Assembly: GCF_030812195.1 (NCBI RefSeq)
Contig: NZ_JAUSSF010000002.1
Span: forward strand, 868,001 to 932,000
Origin: Chryseobacterium lathyri
GTDB taxonomy: Bacteria; Bacteroidota; Bacteroidia; Flavobacteriales; Weeksellaceae
Direction: 5' to 3'
DNA: 64,000 bases
Part shown: positions 62,346 through 64,000 of the stretch, one piece after another
Numbering within the stretch: the stretch's first letter is position 1
Layout of the letters: each line of letters starts with the position of its first letter
Program-made: the position numbers and the translations under genes
The notes under the pieces: model-generated
What the model was told of the DNA's origin: nothing
Seen by the model: only the letters and a program-made list of their open reading frames with translations
Database searches by the model: none

Positions 62346-63737
62346 ATGGGAAATTTAAAACTAAAAGGAAAAGATATATTAAAACTCGGGTATCCGAATA
62401 ATCAAAGCGTCAATGTGGCTTTGGAGGTCATGAAAAGAAATTTTGCAACGAAGAATATTCATCATGTAAAATCTATTCTGAAAGACATCCTTCTCAACCC
62501 GGAAAGCTTTGAAAAAGACCTGACATTCGGGCAAATTGCAGAATCACTGCTTTCATCCAGAAAAACAGAAAAAAGAATGCTCAATACACAGCGTGCCTCC
62601 TTTCAGATTTTTGGAAACAATATCTCTGAAGAAGCAAAAAACCAGTTGTATACAGCATTAAAACTGCCAATTTCAACCCAGGGCGCTTTAATGCCCGATG
62701 CGCACAGCGGTTACGGGCTGCCGATAGGTGGCGTTCTGGCTGTTGAAAACGCGGTTATACCTTATGGCGTAGGAATGGATATTGGCTGCAGGATGAGCCT
62801 CAGTATTTTGGATATACCCGTTTCATATCTTGACGGAGCAAGAGATAAATATGAAAAAGCTCTTGCCGAACACACCAAATTCGGGATGTATGAAGTTCAT
62901 AAATCTCATATTGATCATGAAATCTTTGAAAGAGATACCTTCGATATGATCCCGGTTTTGAGGAGGTTAAAAGGAAAGGCCATCAAACAGATGGGCTCTT
63001 CCGGCGGAGGAAATCATTTTGTGGAATTCGGAGAAGTGGAGATCACGGAAGAAGATAACCAGATCGGCCTTCCGAAAGGAAAATACCTGGGGATTTTATC
63101 TCACAGCGGTTCCAGGGGGTTAGGAGCTGAGATCGCCCAATACTATTCAAGAACAGCTGCAGACCAGTGTCCGTTGCCAAAAGAAGCCCAGCAGTTTGCC
63201 TGGCTGGATCTCAATAGCCATCTAGGCCTGGAATACTGGACTGCAATGAATCTTGCAGGAGATTACGCTTCTGCCTGCCACGATGATATTCATAGAAGAC
63301 TGGTAAAAGCTGTTGGTGGCAGAGTAAAAGCAAGGATTGAAAATCATCACAATTTCGCATGGAAAGAAATTCATAACGGAAAAGAAGTGATTGTCCACAG
63401 GAAAGGTGCAACTCCCGCCAACGTAAATGAATTGGGCATGATTCCGGGATCCATGACGGCAAAAGGTTTTATCGTCCGTGGGAAAGGTAATCCCGATGCT
63501 TTGAATTCAGCATCACACGGAGCTGGAAGAGCTCATTCGAGAGGAGAATGCAGGAGCCTTTTTACTCAGAATGACATTAAAAAAGAGCTTAAGCTGAAGA
63601 AGGTCACTTTGATAGGTGGAAATACAGAAGAAGCACCAATGGCTTACAAGGATATTCATGAAGTAATGAATGCACAGAGCGAATTGGTAGACATTCTCGG
63701 AACATTTCAACCCCGAATTGTGAGAATGGATAAATAA
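62346..63737 (+). CDS. Divergent RtcB-family RNA ligase
   Basis: The ATG at 62346 (MGNLKLKGKDILKLGYPNNQ) gives 463 residues; the frame reaches back to 62304 by a TTG. RtcB landmarks are PDAHSGYGLPIGGVLA, GVGMDIGCRMSLS, SSGGGNHFVEFGEVE, SHSGSRGLG and the active-site block SASHGAGRAHSRGE. In canonical RtcB the metal-site loop reads G-x-D-I-G-C-G; here it is MDIGCRM, placing this in a side branch. RtcB ligates 2',3'-cyclic phosphate and 5'-OH RNA ends with GTP and manganese. A nucleotidyltransferase-like gene follows 86 nt downstream. Confidence 0.9.
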   Translation: MGNLKLKGKDILKLGYPNNQSVNVALEVMKRNFATKNIHHVKSILKDILLNPESFEKDLTFGQIAESLLSSRKTEKRMLNTQRASFQIFGNNISEEAKNQLYTALKLPISTQGALMPDAHSGYGLPIGGVLAVENAVIPYGVGMDIGCRMSLSILDIPVSYLDGARDKYEKALAEHTKFGMYEVHKSHIDHEIFERDTFDMIPVLRRLKGKAIKQMGSSGGGNHFVEFGEVEITEEDNQIGLPKGKYLGILSHSGSRGLGAEIAQYYSRTAADQCPLPKEAQQFAWLDLNSHLGLEYWTAMNLAGDYASACHDDIHRRLVKAVGGRVKARIENHHNFAWKEIHNGKEVIVHRKGATPANVNELGMIPGSMTAKGFIVRGKGNPDALNSASHGAGRAHSRGECRSLFTQNDIKKELKLKKVTLIGGNTEEAPMAYKDIHEVMNAQSELVDILGTFQPRIVRMDK

Positions 63738-63823
63738 ATTTTAGTTGCAGGTTTCTGGTTATCAGTTTGAAAATTATAACTGGTGACCGGGGACCAGTAA
63801 TTAGTAACAAAAGAAATAAGAAA

Positions 63824-64000
63824 ATGGGAGCACCTCATAACATAAAAAGATACGGAGAGGTCTGGCCGGAGTTTAGAATCCTGTACGGGCTTGAAATTTT
63901 AAATAAACTAAAAGATAAAGTCATTATATCAGGTGGCTGGGCGTGGCATTTTATGTCAGAAACTGGGCATACAGAATACAAGCATGCCCATGACCACAAG
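63824..64000 (+). CDS. Nucleotidyltransferase-like protein (partial, cut by window end)
   Basis: The first 59 codons are open to the window edge. VIISGGWAWHFM followed by HAHDHK resembles the start of a polymerase-beta-type nucleotidyltransferase fold (GG at the nucleotide loop, then a D-H-K-D-x-D-like metal site whose last residues are outside the window). There is no signal peptide. The position after rtcB suggests a role in RNA end repair or tRNA handling, but the fragment is too short to decide. Confidence 0.5.
   Translation, partial: MGAPHNIKRYGEVWPEFRILYGLEILNKLKDKVIISGGWAWHFMSETGHTEYKHAHDHK

Noticed and set aside
1-64000. CRISPR arrays, insertion sequences, prophage or restriction systems
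   Set aside because: I looked for regular repeats, transposase motifs, integrases, phage structural genes and methylase motifs and saw none.

Overview
The window looks like a chromosomal segment of a Chryseobacterium-type bacterium (Flavobacteriia, Weeksellaceae). The clues are low GC, type IX secretion C-terminal signals, several Bacteroidota-restricted families (DUF5686, DUF4835, DUF5687, FISUMP domain), promoters of the TTG...TAnnTTTG type, almost no Shine-Dalgarno sequences, and a prolyl endopeptidase of the kind known from Elizabethkingia. Nearly everything is ordinary core genome. I see no insertion sequence, prophage, CRISPR array or defence island.

Layout. 0-6 kb: end of an acyltransferase gene, a zinc-peptidase lipoprotein, rplU-rpmA, a small double-glycine-leader peptide gene and a DUF5686 outer-membrane protein. 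5.9-6.4 kb: an AT-rich gene-free stretch packed with DnaA-box-like sequences, a candidate replication origin or DnaA-binding site. 6.5-7.6 kb: a duplicated tRNA-Asn-plus-terminator unit enclosing an AAA ATPase gene. 7.7-15 kb: rseP, small secreted proteins, a nitrilase-family amidase, and a persulfide-handling operon (CstB-like protein, rhodanese lipoprotein, thioredoxin). 15-22 kb: a HerA-like ATPase, a DnaQ-type exonuclease fusion, lysA behind a leader-peptide attenuator, and poxB. 21.8-29.7 kb: a family of small proteins resembling TonB C-terminal domains, then miaB, a TPR protein, a sigma-54 activator, lptE and a long acidic protein. 29.7-32.2 kb (minus strand): a DUF4126 protein, rnpA, tcdA and a TatD-type hydrolase. 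32.3-40.7 kb: a TetR regulator, bamD-rpoZ-coaBC-DUF4835-recN, and a DUF5687/ABC exporter pair, followed by a second double-glycine-leader peptide gene. 41-44.6 kb: two unrelated fumarases transcribed divergently. 44.7-50.8 kb: an AraC regulator and two T9SS cargo proteins, one of them a GH13 amylase. 50.9-54.9 kb: a SAM-I riboswitch in front of a TonB-dependent receptor and an APC permease. 55-64 kb: prfA, prolyl oligopeptidase, methylmalonyl-CoA mutase, an orphan leader-peptide attenuator, a divergent RtcB and the start of a nucleotidyltransferase-like gene.

The most interesting parts are: (1) the SAM-riboswitch-controlled receptor plus permease, which reads as a two-membrane uptake route for methionine or a related sulfur compound; (2) the DnaA-box cluster at 6.1-6.4 kb; (3) two leader-peptide/terminator attenuators, one lysine-rich ahead of lysA and one Val/Leu-rich stranded ahead of rtcB; (4) two unlinked precursor peptides sharing a leader and exactly six cysteines each. 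All functional statements rest on reading motifs by eye; no database search was run.
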